A stretch of DNA of 64,000 nucleotides from Blautia sp. An81 (GCF_002161285.1 NZ_NFHH01000007.1:62001-126000), one strand, 5' to 3'. Positions 1 through 8,078 are shown, counted from the first letter of the stretch. Notes: generated by a model not told the origin, from the letters alone. Made by a program: numbers and translations.

Positions 1-40
1 AGACGTTTATACTATGATTAACAGTTAAGTTCAACTGTTC

Positions 41-145
41 TTCTCTGTTGCGGAGAAGTAAAAAATGAGCAAAAAGTATACTTTTTAAAATTACAGCATA
101 AAGTATATAATCAGGTGCAGCTCCTGGTTTCTCTGCTGCGGAGAG
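41..145. repeat. Two copies of a short hairpin-like direct repeat
   Basis: Two similar segments, about 41-70 and 129-158, each hold a small stem-loop (TTCTC-N7-GAGAA in the first, CTC-N7-GAG in the second). Each is followed by an A/T-rich stretch and ATGAGC. They are 88 bases apart and lie just before a strong terminator at 180-211. They could be the 3' end of a structured RNA or of repeated leader units that begin outside the window. I do not recognise the family. Confidence 0.3.
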
Positions 146-179
146 TTTAAATATGAGCAGAATAAATTTAGCTGCGTGG

Positions 180-211
180 AAGGGTTCTGGTCAGTGCAGA
201 ACCCTTTCTTT
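180..211 (+). terminator. Intrinsic terminator upstream of the PBECR4-like gene
   Basis: A 10-bp perfect stem (AAGGGTTCTG pairing with CAGAACCCTT) with a 7-base loop is followed directly by a T-rich run. It ends whatever transcript enters from the left edge of the window and separates it from the gene starting at 265. Confidence 0.8.
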
Positions 212-264
212 TTCAGAAGAACAGGTCACTTGTCCTACGTCTTTTATCTTATTTCGGAGGTCAA

Positions 265-894
265 ATGTATAGTGCTACCGATTTAAATAATCTTACTATA
301 AAACCAAAGATAAACGACATCACTCTGGAAGTCTTGAGAGAATTCTACGAAATGTTCTTATATCCCTTCATTTTCACATATACTGTCACTGCAAATAACA
401 GTTCCCGCAAAATCAAGTTAGCATTTAATACTCGTAATTTTTGCCATTTATTGGGAGTAGAGTCTATTGCCAAACGCTCTGTAAAATATTCCGATTTACA
501 TAATTACCGGGGTGAAGATGGATGGAATAATATTAAAAATGGATTGATAGACATAAAACAGTTAAAGCAATTAAATAAAAAACAGTTTAATAATGTTAAG
601 GCAAAATATGTCTATTTTTATCTGCTTCCTTCATTGTTAGAGAATCCATTAGCTGTAAACTATAATAAAAATAAAGTGAAACCGCCTACAAATATCGACT
701 GTGAACTGCTGTTTTACAGCACATATGATAATGCTGTTATCCACTTAGGCATAGATTGGGATTCACATGAAAATTATTACATCCCCAGAATTTTCTTCGT
801 AGAAAAATTGAGAAAATCAAAAACTATAGATATTCACACAGAAAATCAAGAGCAAGTCACTGTTAAAAAAGAGGATAGAATTATCTTGATATAG
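265..894 (+). CDS. Hypothetical protein resembling the PBECR4 nuclease-like domain
   Basis: A 209-residue protein with no signal peptide or membrane segment, rich in Lys, Asn and Tyr. An ATG at 265 follows a GGAGG ribosome site. The sequence resembles, from memory of the family, PBECR4 (phage-Barnase-EndoU-ColicinE5/D-RelE-like nuclease 4): a central FCHLLGVE motif near residue 60, a following NGLIDIKQLK helix, and a C-terminal IHLGIDWD...YYIPRIFFVE strand pair near residues 160-180. If right, it is an RNase-like domain usually found in phage or toxin settings. Here it stands alone between terminators, with no recognisable immunity partner. Composition is clearly more AT-rich than the genes to its right, which suggests transfer. 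The family call is tentative. Confidence 0.5.
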   Translation: MYSATDLNNLTIKPKINDITLEVLREFYEMFLYPFIFTYTVTANNSSRKIKLAFNTRNFCHLLGVESIAKRSVKYSDLHNYRGEDGWNNIKNGLIDIKQLKQLNKKQFNNVKAKYVYFYLLPSLLENPLAVNYNKNKVKPPTNIDCELLFYSTYDNAVIHLGIDWDSHENYYIPRIFFVEKLRKSKTIDIHTENQEQVTVKKEDRIILI

Positions 895-942
895 GCTGCT
901 CAAAAATTTGTATAAAGATTATTTTTCTTCCAGTTTTTAATC

Positions 943-980
943 AGGGGTACCCCAAGTCATTTCTGACCTGGGGTACCCCT
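943..980. terminator. Bidirectional terminator between convergent genes
   Basis: A long, nearly perfect hairpin with arms 943-959 and 964-980 (AGGGGTACCCC pairing with GGGGTACCCCT) lies between the stop codons of two convergent genes. T-rich stretches occur on both sides, so it can end both transcripts. Confidence 0.8.
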
Positions 981-992
981 CCTTTATCAAAT

Positions 993-2375
993 CTAGATGT
1001 TGACTACAGACTCACAGCATCTGAAGTCTGTATCAATGGTATTAGCGATTACCTGAGCCTTAAATTTTCTTTCTTCGCACATTGTCCCTGGAGTTCCTCC
1101 GCATACATTTATGTCATCCGGAACCACAAATTTAACGCATTTTACCTGAATATCCCGGCATCCAGGATAGTGGTGGGCAGGAATTGTCATGGTTTTCAGG
1201 CCTCTCTGGTACTCCTTTCCATAGCAGTCAACTTCTGTAAGGATAATCCCCAGAGCCACTCTTTTATCCGGGCACACATTCTTAATGGTGAGGTTAAGTT
1301 CCAGTATTCTTCCCTGGGATTCCAGATATACATCCCCCAGATCTATCACAGCAAAGTCCTTACATCCTTCCACTTTAAAGTCTATGGGGCGTGGGCATTT
1401 CTCCGGGGTCACCGGCTTCTCGCAGTCTACAATCACATAAGGTTCCGGGAAAATCACCTTATTTCCATCTTTATCGGAATAGGTAATAGAAGCATTCACA
1501 AGTTTTTTCCCCGAGGTCTGGCCTATATGCTTAATAAAGAACTCCAGGGAAGCTCCCTCATTTCCGGAAACCCCCAGCTCAGAAATTTTCCACTGAAGTG
1601 TGGTGGAATTTACCATCTCAGCGGTACCTTTGCTGGGAGGATTGATGCTCACGATGCTGAAATCTGGGTTTACTTCCTCGTCAATAACAATATCAAGGGC
1701 CCCAGGTTTTGAAATGTCAGCCGCTAAATCTGCAAATAAATCCTCCAGTTCTTCCTCATCCGGCGTCACCGCCACATGAGATGCATCCGGGTCTGTGGCC
1801 CAGTCGTTAAGCACTTCCACGTCTATTCCATCGTCCCCCAGAAGTCCGATACAGTAGATGACGATTCCTGCATCCCTGGCTTCTGCCGCCACAGGGGCTG
1901 GAGGAGCTCCGGCTGTGGTTTTTCCATCTGTAAACATAATGATCACCCTGGCATTGGAGGAGGCGGGATCGAAAAGCTGGATAGCCTTGGAAAAAGCGTC
2001 TGCATGGTTGGTTGCTCCCCCGGCAATAAGTCCGTCCACAGCATTTTTTAAATCCTCTGTTGAAGTAATAAGCCCCGTGTCAGCCACGGCAACGCTGGCA
2101 AAGCTTACAATACCGATGTGGCTCCCGGAGCCGATATTTCCATCCTGGGAGCTGTCCGTAGACTCATCAATAATATCTATAAAAGTCTTTGCCCCTTCTT
2201 TCATATTGGCAAGGGGACTTCCCGTCATGCTCCCGGAACGGTCCAGCACCAGAACAATATCTGTGGGATTGGAAGAAATATCCGGTGCTGCAGAGAGCCC
2301 CAGAGTTACTTTCACGATTCCATCGCAGTCTATTTTGGAAACATCTATTTCTTTATTCGCATTTGTTATGCCCAT
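993..2375 (-). CDS. von Willebrand factor type A domain protein
   Basis: A 460-residue protein whose N-terminal half (about residues 38-225) is a VWA domain with an intact MIDAS metal site: DRSGSM at 45-50, a later Thr-containing loop (GGATNHADA) and FTDGKTT. The C-terminal half has beta-rich segments and many cysteines (CEKPVTPEKCPRPIDF, VCPDKR, GCRDIQVKC, MCEERK, FRCCE), suggesting paired disulfides or metal binding. The first residues are polar, so there is no classical signal peptide, and no LPxTG or transmembrane anchor is seen. VWA proteins bind protein partners in an Mg2+-dependent way. The partner is not evident. It is a single gene, with a GGAGG site upstream of its ATG. Confidence 0.75.
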   Translation of the reverse strand: MGITNANKEIDVSKIDCDGIVKVTLGLSAAPDISSNPTDIVLVLDRSGSMTGSPLANMKEGAKTFIDIIDESTDSSQDGNIGSGSHIGIVSFASVAVADTGLITSTEDLKNAVDGLIAGGATNHADAFSKAIQLFDPASSNARVIIMFTDGKTTAGAPPAPVAAEARDAGIVIYCIGLLGDDGIDVEVLNDWATDPDASHVAVTPDEEELEDLFADLAADISKPGALDIVIDEEVNPDFSIVSINPPSKGTAEMVNSTTLQWKISELGVSGNEGASLEFFIKHIGQTSGKKLVNASITYSDKDGNKVIFPEPYVIVDCEKPVTPEKCPRPIDFKVEGCKDFAVIDLGDVYLESQGRILELNLTIKNVCPDKRVALGIILTEVDCYGKEYQRGLKTMTIPAHHYPGCRDIQVKCVKFVVPDDINVCGGTPGTMCEERKFKAQVIANTIDTDFRCCESVVNI

Positions 2376-2548
2376 AACATTACCTCCATATTATGATAAG
2401 AGAGCAGATAGTTTTGCCCTCAATCTCATAATATGTTGGAAAAACCCGGTGGTCATAGCTGACTTAGCCCCGGGCAGGAATTCTTATTTTAAGGTTGTTT
2501 TTGAAAGCCGGGACCTGGAGTACCAGGTAAAAAAGCCCACAGATTTTT

Positions 2549-2577
2549 TTCAAATTTTCTTTGCTCTGTGATACAAT
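2549..2577 (+). promoter_or_regulatory. Probable promoter of thiW
   Basis: TTCAAA at 2549-2554 and TACAAT at 2572-2577 are 17 bases apart, upstream of thiW. The predicted leader is only about 35 bases long and holds no THI-box (TPP riboswitch) consensus, although ThiW genes often have one. Confidence 0.45.
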
Positions 2578-2618
2578 AAGGCCTGGAGAAATTTTTTTAA
2601 TGAAAGGTTTTGATCAAT

Positions 2619-3143
2619 ATGAAAAGTGTAAATGTCCGCAAGCTTGCCCTGGCAGGCATCCTTGTTGCGGTGGGAATTGTATGCTCCCCTCTGTCCATTC
2701 CTGTAGGAGCTTCCAGGTGTGCCCCAGTCCAGCATTTCATCAATATACTGGGCGGAGTCTTCTTAGGTCCCTGGTATGCTGTGGGAATGGCTTTTGTCAC
2801 AAGTCTTCTGAGAAATCTCATGGGAACCGGAACTCTTCTGGCTTTTCCTGGTTCCATGTGCGGCGCCCTGATCTGTGGCCTGCTCTACCACTATACTCGG
2901 AAACTTCCCATGGCATACCTGGGAGAACTCTTTGGCACTTCTGTCATCGGCGGAATTTTAAGCTATCCAATAGCTATACTCCTTATGGGAGACTCCTGTG
3001 CTGTGTTTGCTTTTGTTCTTCCCTTCTTTGTGTCCAGCTTTGGAGGAACTCTCATTGCCCTGGTACTTGTAACTGCTCTGAAACGTACCAAAGTTCTGGA
3101 TACCTATCTGGAAAGACTCCCAAAGCCGAAAAAAGGCCTTTAA
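2619..3143 (+). CDS. thiW: ThiW, substrate-binding S component of an ECF transporter
   Basis: A hydrophobic protein of about 174 residues with five to six membrane segments. It is the S component of an energy-coupling-factor transporter thought to import a thiamine precursor, the hydroxyethylthiazole. The recognisable family stretch is near residues 20-60, where SPLSIPVGASR, PVQHFINILGGVFLGPWYA and LLRNLMGTGTLLAFPGSM follow each other. I chose the ATG at 2619 because a purine-rich AAAGG site precedes it; a TTG nine bases upstream is the alternative. No A/A'/T components are nearby, so it must share an ECF module encoded elsewhere. It is a single gene ending just before a repeat-rich intergenic region. 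Confidence 0.85.
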   Translation: MKSVNVRKLALAGILVAVGIVCSPLSIPVGASRCAPVQHFINILGGVFLGPWYAVGMAFVTSLLRNLMGTGTLLAFPGSMCGALICGLLYHYTRKLPMAYLGELFGTSVIGGILSYPIAILLMGDSCAVFAFVLPFFVSSFGGTLIALVLVTALKRTKVLDTYLERLPKPKKGL

Positions 3144-3149
3144 ACCATG

Positions 3150-3275
3150 GTCCTGTTCTCCCATAACCGTACTTCTGCCCTGGTACGGTCATGTCTGCCA
3201 ATTTCTCTTATGTAACCGTACTCTCGGACTCAATGGTACGGTTGCATCTCCCATTTTCACTTTTGTAACCGTTCC
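3150..3275. repeat. Tandem imperfect repeats built on an ACCGTAC hairpin
   Basis: The 326-base gap between thiW and the sigma factor gene (3144-3469) holds about two and a half units of roughly 50 bases. Each begins with a C/T-rich stretch followed by AACCGTAC. Units 1 and 2 form hairpins (3164-3171 with 3183-3189, and 3213-3220 with 3236-3243). A third, truncated AACCGT sits at 3267-3272. A separate stem (CCGGCAG with CTGCCGG, 3415-3434) lies in the leader of the sigma gene. I recognise no known repeat family. Confidence 0.5.
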
Positions 3276-3469
3276 TGGCAAGATCCGGCTTTTCTGGCCT
3301 GAAATTAATTATTTTTTCTATTTTCTGTTGAAAACGGATAGATTTTCCTCTTTTTTTACGAATATAAGGTATAACCATCAGATGAGTTTTACGCTATACT
3401 ATTTTCATATGGCGCCGGCAGACCATTCTGCCGGATCTTGTATGCATACTTAAGCCAGAAGGAGAGTTT

Positions 3470-4033
3470 ATGAAAATAACGGAACAAAATTTTATAAAGG
3501 AGATAAGTCTTGGGAATGAAAAAGCCCTGGAATACTGTATGCTCCACTACGGCGGTCTTGTCCGTTCTGTGATACACCGGCATATCGGCAGTCTGACCCA
3601 ATATGAGGAAGACTGTATCAATGAAGTGTTCTTCGCAGTCTGGGAAAACATCGCTTCCTACAGGCCGGAGAAAAACCCTTTCGCCAACTGGATCGCAGGG
3701 GTAGCCAGACTGAAGGCTCTGGACTGTCTGAGAAGATATTCCCACCATCTTATGGAGCATAGCTGGGAGGAAAATCTGCCTGCCACAGCTGCCCAGGAGG
3801 ATACGGCCCTTCAGGCCATTGAAGAAGAAATTTCCCGGGAGACCCAGCAGATGCTGGACTGCCTGAAGCCCCAGGATAAAGACTTATTCCTCCGCCTTTA
3901 TGTAGAAGAACAGGATATGGAAGAAATCAGCCGGGACACAGGTATGTCCAGGCCGATGATCTACAACCATCTGTCCCGTGGAAAGCGAAAGATCCGAAAA
4001 TTATTTCCCGGAAGAGTCCAGAAAGGAGACTGA
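3470..4033 (+). CDS. ECF-type RNA polymerase sigma factor
   Basis: A 187-residue sigma-70 family factor of the short extracytoplasmic-function type. Region 2 is visible at about residues 20-85 (EDCINEVFFAVWENIASYRPEKNPFANWIAGVARLKALDCLRR). Region 4, with its helix-turn-helix, is at about residues 130-180 (DLFLRLYVEEQDMEEISRDTGMSRPMIYNHLSRGKRKIRKLF). It has no extra domains. A GGAGAG site precedes the ATG. The stop codon is three bases from the next start, so it is co-translated with a DUF4179-type membrane protein, the usual anti-sigma partner in Lachnospiraceae. It should redirect RNA polymerase to a small regulon when released. The inducing signal cannot be read from the sequence. Confidence 0.9.
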   Translation: MKITEQNFIKEISLGNEKALEYCMLHYGGLVRSVIHRHIGSLTQYEEDCINEVFFAVWENIASYRPEKNPFANWIAGVARLKALDCLRRYSHHLMEHSWEENLPATAAQEDTALQAIEEEISRETQQMLDCLKPQDKDLFLRLYVEEQDMEEISRDTGMSRPMIYNHLSRGKRKIRKLFPGRVQKGD

Positions 4034-4036
4034 CCT

Positions 4037-5080
4037 ATGAAAGAATCCATCTACGATTTATTAAACGATATTGACAGCAGTCCGGAGTCCTACCCAGCTG
4101 CTCAGGCAACCCAAGAAGACGTAAAAAACTGGAAAAAAGCTTTTAACAAAAAGAGGATTTCCACTTCTTCAGACAGAAAAGCCGCCGGAAAACACCGATG
4201 GAGAAAATATGCAGCTGCCGCTGCGGCTGCAGTTGTCCTGATTGGCGTCGGTTCCCTTCCATCGGTCAGAATCACAGCTTACGCTGCAGTAAAATCTGTC
4301 ACCTATAATCTGGGACAGCTCCTGGGGATTTCCGCAGATCTGTCCCCCTATACTACAGTAGTCGGAGAGTCCGTGTCCAAAGACGGGTTCACTGTAACTT
4401 TAAACGAAGTGATACTGGATGAAAATATGATGTACATTACCGATACGCTGACCACTTCCGAAAAGATGGACACTGTAGAGAAACAAATGAAGTATACCGC
4501 CGATGCCATGGTATTTATCAACGGCAAAATGGCTTCCAGCGGAGCCAGCGGCGGCATTGAACAGGCAGACGACTATAACCTGGTATCTACTATGGAAATC
4601 GACCTTCCCGATGTTGATACCAGCGGCACTGTGGATATGGAAATCCGCTATTCCGTAGCCGGCAAAGAGATTGGCACCATAGCCTTTACCTCCTCAGGGG
4701 CAGAGCTCCTTGCCGATACCGTAACCATTCCTTTGAAGGAAGACATTACCCTGCCTGATGGTACTACATTATCCCTGGAAAAATACACCACCAGTGAAGT
4801 AGGCCAGAAGATCTTTTTCACCCTTTCTTCTGAAAAGGCGGTCTACGATGTTATCCTGAAAGGAGAAGACAATCTGGGGAATCCGGTGGAATTTATCACC
4901 CGTTCCATTCATGACGGCCAGGGCCGTATGGAAGTCAGCACCATAGACAACGGCTATGTAAACGACCAGGCGGAAAGCCTGACTCTGACCCCATATGCCG
5001 TAAAATTCCCGGAGACCAGCGGAAAGATGAGCAATGATTATCAGCCTGTGGGAGAGGCCTTTACCATTCAGCTTAAGTAA
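4037..5080 (+). CDS. DUF4179 family anti-sigma factor
   Basis: A 347-residue single-pass membrane protein. Residues 1-55 are a charged cytoplasmic tail expected to hold the sigma factor. Residues about 56-75 form the membrane helix (YAAAAAAAVVLIGVGSLPSV), followed by the KSVTYNLGQLLGI...LSPYTTVVGESVSKDGFTVTLNEV start of the DUF4179 domain. The rest is a beta-rich extracellular part with no catalytic motif. It follows the sigma gene after three bases. DUF4179 proteins encoded this way are taken to be anti-sigma factors; that role is inferred from neighbourhood and topology. Confidence 0.85.
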   Translation: MKESIYDLLNDIDSSPESYPAAQATQEDVKNWKKAFNKKRISTSSDRKAAGKHRWRKYAAAAAAAVVLIGVGSLPSVRITAYAAVKSVTYNLGQLLGISADLSPYTTVVGESVSKDGFTVTLNEVILDENMMYITDTLTTSEKMDTVEKQMKYTADAMVFINGKMASSGASGGIEQADDYNLVSTMEIDLPDVDTSGTVDMEIRYSVAGKEIGTIAFTSSGAELLADTVTIPLKEDITLPDGTTLSLEKYTTSEVGQKIFFTLSSEKAVYDVILKGEDNLGNPVEFITRSIHDGQGRMEVSTIDNGYVNDQAESLTLTPYAVKFPETSGKMSNDYQPVGEAFTIQLK

Positions 5081-5098
5081 CTATAAGATAAACAATAC

Positions 5099-5147
5099 AA
5101 GTCCGGGACAGGCGTTGAAAAATCAGTCTGTCCCGGACTTATATTTT
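5099..5147 (+). terminator. Terminator of the sigma/anti-sigma operon
   Basis: A perfect 13-bp stem (5099-5111 with 5128-5140, core GTCCGGGACAG) followed by TATATTTT. It lies between convergent genes and probably also serves the folate operon arriving from the other side. Confidence 0.85.
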
Positions 5148-5157
5148 ACTCCGAACC

Positions 5158-5976
5158 TTACCCCAGTTCCTTCAGAAGCTGGGAAATTGTTTTTTTGTAA
5201 ATAGGATGCCGCACATTGGGGGCGATTTCACTTAACGGCTTCAATACAAAATCTCTCATATGCATTTCTACATGAGGAATGATAAGTTTATCATTTTCCA
5301 TAACCAGGTCATCGTATAATAAAATGTCCAAGTCTAAGGTTCTCGGTCCCCAGCGGATGATCCGCTCCCGGTGTGCCTCTTTCTCAATATCATGAAGCTT
5401 TTCTAAAAGCTCCTCCGGAGAAAGAAGGGTTTTCAGAAGGAGGCAGGCATTCAGGAAATCATCCTGTTCTACTCCTCCGTAAGGCTCTGTCACCAGATAA
5501 TCGGATACTTTTTCCACCTTGCAGCCGTTTTCTTCGTTCAGCCGTTTCACTGCATAGTCCAGATATCCCTTCTTATCTCCCATATTTGAGCCAAGGCCCA
5601 GATATGCCTTGTGCCAGCATCTGCTGATTTTTACAGATACATATTCCAGAGGCAGCCCCACAGGAGCCCAGGGTTTTTTCAGCTCCAGATCCACCCCTTC
5701 CAGCAGAGGATACCGAAGCAGCAGCTCCCGGGCAAGGTTTTCCGCCGCCGCCTCGATAAGCTTAAAGGTATTTTTCTGCATATACTCTGTAATAAAATGG
5801 CTGACTGCGCCGTAATCTACAGACAGCTCCAGATCATCCCTTTTCCCAGCCCCCTGGGTATTGGTATACATGACCAGAGAAATTATAAATTTCTGTCCCA
5901 GTTTCGTCTCTTCTGGAAAAACTCCGTGCCTGGCATAAAATTCCAGATTTTCTATATGTATTTCATCGTATTTCAT
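5158..5976 (-). CDS. folK: Bifunctional dihydroneopterin aldolase / HPPK (FolB-FolK)
   Basis: A 272-residue fusion of two consecutive steps of folate synthesis. Residues 1-118 are FolB, dihydroneopterin aldolase (IHIENLEFYARHGVFPEE with the family Tyr/His/Glu cluster, and a later LEYVSVKISR). Residues 122-272 are FolK, which pyrophosphorylates 6-hydroxymethyl-dihydropterin (AYLGLGSNMGDKKGYL, then RWGPRTLDLDILLYDD, the metal and ATP site, and PHVEMHMRDFVLKPLSEIAP). Cytoplasmic. It is the last gene of the folE-HD-folP-folBK operon, three bases after folP. Such fusions are common in Clostridia. Confidence 0.95.
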   Translation of the reverse strand: MKYDEIHIENLEFYARHGVFPEETKLGQKFIISLVMYTNTQGAGKRDDLELSVDYGAVSHFITEYMQKNTFKLIEAAAENLARELLLRYPLLEGVDLELKKPWAPVGLPLEYVSVKISRCWHKAYLGLGSNMGDKKGYLDYAVKRLNEENGCKVEKVSDYLVTEPYGGVEQDDFLNACLLLKTLLSPEELLEKLHDIEKEAHRERIIRWGPRTLDLDILLYDDLVMENDKLIIPHVEMHMRDFVLKPLSEIAPNVRHPIYKKTISQLLKELG

Positions 5977-5979
5977 TTT

Positions 5980-6795
5980 TTACTGCTCCCTCAGAATAGC
6001 CTGGGTCATCTGTATCGCTCTTTTGTTTTCCTTTACATCATGGACACGGACAAAAGAAGCTCCCTTTTCCACGCCCATTACCGTTGTTACCACTGTCCCC
6101 TCAACTCTCTGGTCCGATGGCAGGTCCAGGGCCCGTCCGATCACGGACTTTCTTGAGGTTGCCAGCAGTACCGGATATCCGATTTCCTTCAGAAGTTCCA
6201 AATGATTTATAGCCTGGAGGTTCTGTTCATAGGTCTTGCCAAATCCCACTCCCACTCCCGGATCCAGGATAATGTTTTCATCAGGAATCCCTGCTGCTTT
6301 TGCGATCTCTACAGATTCCCTCAGGTCCTGGCACATTTCTGTCAGAAAATCTTTATAATCTGTATTATCACGGTTATGCATCAGGCAGCATGGAACCTGA
6401 AACTGTGCTGTCAGCTCAGCCACTCTTCTGTCATATTTAAATCCCCAGATATCGTTTACCATATCTGCTCCGGCCTTTAAAGCAGCTTCCACAACATGGC
6501 TTTTATAACTGTCAATAGATACCGGAATGTTAAAATTTTCCTTTATCATCCGGATAACAGGAACCACCCTTTGGATTTCTTCTTCAATAGTAATCTGGGT
6601 ATGGCCCGGACGGGTGGATTCTCCTCCTACGTCAATGATTGCCGCTCCCTCTTCGATCATATCTGCCACATGTTTTCTGGCCTTATCTATGTCATTCCAC
6701 TGTCCGCCGTCGGAAAAAGAATCCGGGGTAACGTTTAAAATGCCCATAATATAACATTCATGTTCTGTATCAAAATATCGGTTTCCAATTTTCAT
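5980..6795 (-). CDS. folP: Dihydropteroate synthase
   Basis: About 271 residues from the ATG at 6795, which is preceded by GGAGAG. An open frame continues about 78 bases further up, but the family N-terminus begins at this ATG. It is a TIM-barrel enzyme that joins hydroxymethyl-dihydropterin pyrophosphate to para-aminobenzoate. Both family signatures are present: MGILNVTPDSFSDGG and GAAIIDVGGESTRPG. The sulfonamide and pterin loop residues follow (SIDSYKSHVVEAALKAGADMVNDIWG, DPGVGVGFGKT, ATSRKSVIG). It lies between the HD hydrolase and folBK genes. Confidence 0.95.
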   Translation of the reverse strand: MKIGNRYFDTEHECYIMGILNVTPDSFSDGGQWNDIDKARKHVADMIEEGAAIIDVGGESTRPGHTQITIEEEIQRVVPVIRMIKENFNIPVSIDSYKSHVVEAALKAGADMVNDIWGFKYDRRVAELTAQFQVPCCLMHNRDNTDYKDFLTEMCQDLRESVEIAKAAGIPDENIILDPGVGVGFGKTYEQNLQAINHLELLKEIGYPVLLATSRKSVIGRALDLPSDQRVEGTVVTTVMGVEKGASFVRVHDVKENKRAIQMTQAILREQ

Positions 6796-6814
6796 GATGT
6801 CTCTCCTTATCTCC

Positions 6815-7297
6815 TCATACACGGATCTGCCTGTTTTTCTTTTCTTCACTCCAGTTGCATTCCGGCTCTGCACTGCAGAAACAGCAGATCCTGGACTGCT
6901 TATCTGCCCGGTAGATCAGCCCGGCAAGCTGGCTGCTGTCTTTTGTGTCCTTATCTCTGTGCCGGGAAACAGCTTCCAGGATTTCTTCCTGCTCTTCTTC
7001 GGAAAAGCCGCTGTCCTTCAGGATTTCCAAAGCCAGCTCTTCTCCGGCTTTCTCATGGGGGATTCCTTCTGTGTATTGGAGATATCTCCCGATATCATGA
7101 AGAAGAGCCGCCCCATAAATGATTTCTTTGGAGATGCCTCTGTTGTTTTCCAGATTCTCTATATAAGCAATTCTGGCCACGTCCAGCAGATGTTCCATTC
7201 CATGTCTGCAGAATATCCGGTCTTTCTCATATTCTGCCAGTCGTTCCATATGCCATTTCCATACAGGATGTTCACATATTCTGTTTACTCTTTCCAT
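6815..7297 (-). CDS. HD-domain phosphohydrolase in the folate operon
   Basis: About 160 residues from the ATG at 7297, which is preceded by CGGAGA and lies directly at the folE stop codon. It is a compact HD domain: first metal His in CRHGMEHLLDVARIAYIE, the HD pair in GAALLHDIGRYL, and a later His in EAVSRHRDKD. The HD superfamily hydrolyses phosphate esters and nucleotides. No Nudix (FolQ/NudB) enzyme for removing the triphosphate of dihydroneopterin triphosphate is seen in the operon. This protein may fill that step, but that is inference from position only. The C-terminus is basic and Cys-rich (RADKQSRICCFCSAEPEC). Confidence 0.8.
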   Translation of the reverse strand: MERVNRICEHPVWKWHMERLAEYEKDRIFCRHGMEHLLDVARIAYIENLENNRGISKEIIYGAALLHDIGRYLQYTEGIPHEKAGEELALEILKDSGFSEEEQEEILEAVSRHRDKDTKDSSQLAGLIYRADKQSRICCFCSAEPECNWSEEKKNRQIRV

Positions 7298-7298
7298 A

Positions 7299-7856
7299 TT
7301 ATCTCCGTTCCAGCATACGATAGAATTGGTTCTGGAGTTTCTCATCTTCATTGAAAACACCCCTTGTAACCACAGTGACTGTTTTAGTCCCAGGCTTTTT
7401 AATTCCCCGCATAGTCATGCACATATGCTCTGCTTCGATCAGCACCATGACGCCATGGGGCTTTAATTCTTCCATAAATACGTCGGCAATCTGCGCAGTC
7501 AAACGTTCCTGTAATTGAAACCGCTTTGCAAAAACCTCTAAGGTGCGGGCAATTTTGCTCAATCCCACCACTTCCCCGTCAGGAATGTAGGCAACTGCCG
7601 CTGTTCCGTAAAAAGGTAACATATGGTGTTCACAAAAAGAATAAAAATGAATATCTTTTTCCATGACCATGTCATTATTGTCTACATGGAACCTTTTCTT
7701 TAAATGTACTGCAGCGTCATCTGTATATCCTGCTGCCAGTTCCTCGTACATTCTGGCAATACGGTCCGGGGTCTCCACAAGCCCTTCTCTATGTATATCT
7801 TCTCCGATACCCTCCAGGATAAGCCTTACTCCCTCTTGTATTTTTTCCTTATCCAT
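7299..7856 (-). CDS. folE: GTP cyclohydrolase I
   Basis: A 185-residue, full-length type I enzyme that converts GTP to 7,8-dihydroneopterin triphosphate, the first step of folate synthesis. The zinc and catalytic signatures are clear: [24 protein letters not shown], then [23 protein letters not shown] and [19 protein letters not shown]. The first gene of the folate operon, it starts at an ATG with AAGGGAGG upstream and overlaps the end of a possible 45-codon ORF. A consensus promoter lies about 170 bases upstream. Confidence 0.97.
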   Translation of the reverse strand: MDKEKIQEGVRLILEGIGEDIHREGLVETPDRIARMYEELAAGYTDDAAVHLKKRFHVDNNDMVMEKDIHFYSFCEHHMLPFYGTAAVAYIPDGEVVGLSKIARTLEVFAKRFQLQERLTAQIADVFMEELKPHGVMVLIEAEHMCMTMRGIKKPGTKTVTVVTRGVFNEDEKLQNQFYRMLERR

Positions 7857-7986
7857 GTGCCTTCCCTCCTTTTCCGGCTCGTTTCTGTAAGCCTTCTGAG
7901 GAAAGAACTGTCTCTGAGTTCTTCAAACCAAGTCCACTTCCGTATTTGGATTCCATCTCCAAATATACTCTTGCTTCTTCTTTCAT
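7849..7986 (-). CDS. Possible 45-aa leader protein overlapping folE
   Basis: A short open frame in the folE leader: ATG at 7986, nine bases after GGAG, encoding 45 residues (start [12 protein letters not shown], end [11 protein letters not shown]). Its TAA overlaps the folE start in ATGGATAA, the usual geometry for translational coupling. The folE ribosome site (AAGGGAGG) lies inside this frame. I do not recognise the product. It could be a genuine small protein, a coupling device or chance. Confidence 0.4.
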   Translation of the reverse strand: MKEEARVYLEMESKYGSGLGLKNSETVLSSEGLQKRAGKGGKAHG

Positions 7987-8023
7987 CTTTGGGTTCTCCT
8001 ATCTGAGATAATATTTTCATCTC

Positions 8024-8052
8024 ATTATAGAACTGTTTTTTCTCAAGTGCAA
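8024..8052 (-). promoter_or_regulatory. Promoter of the folate operon
   Basis: On the minus strand TTGCAC (8047-8052) and TATAAT (8024-8029) are separated by exactly 17 bases. Transcription would start near 8017, giving a leader of about 160 bases before folE that contains the 45-codon ORF. I see no tetrahydrofolate riboswitch consensus in the leader. Confidence 0.7.
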
Positions 8053-8078
8053 TATATTTTGACATTTAAAGTCATAAA

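Noticed and set aside
1170-2571. Several plus-strand frames inside the VWA gene
   Set aside because: They are shadows of the minus-strand gene and lack ribosome sites and recognisable domains.
2397-2618. TPP riboswitch before thiW
   Set aside because: No THI-box consensus is present, and the putative promoter leaves only about 35 bases of leader.
7826-8065. 79-residue minus-strand frame upstream of folE
   Set aside because: It starts upstream of the promoter at 8024-8052, so its start codon would not be transcribed from that promoter, and it overlaps folE. The 45-codon frame in another phase has a better ribosome site.
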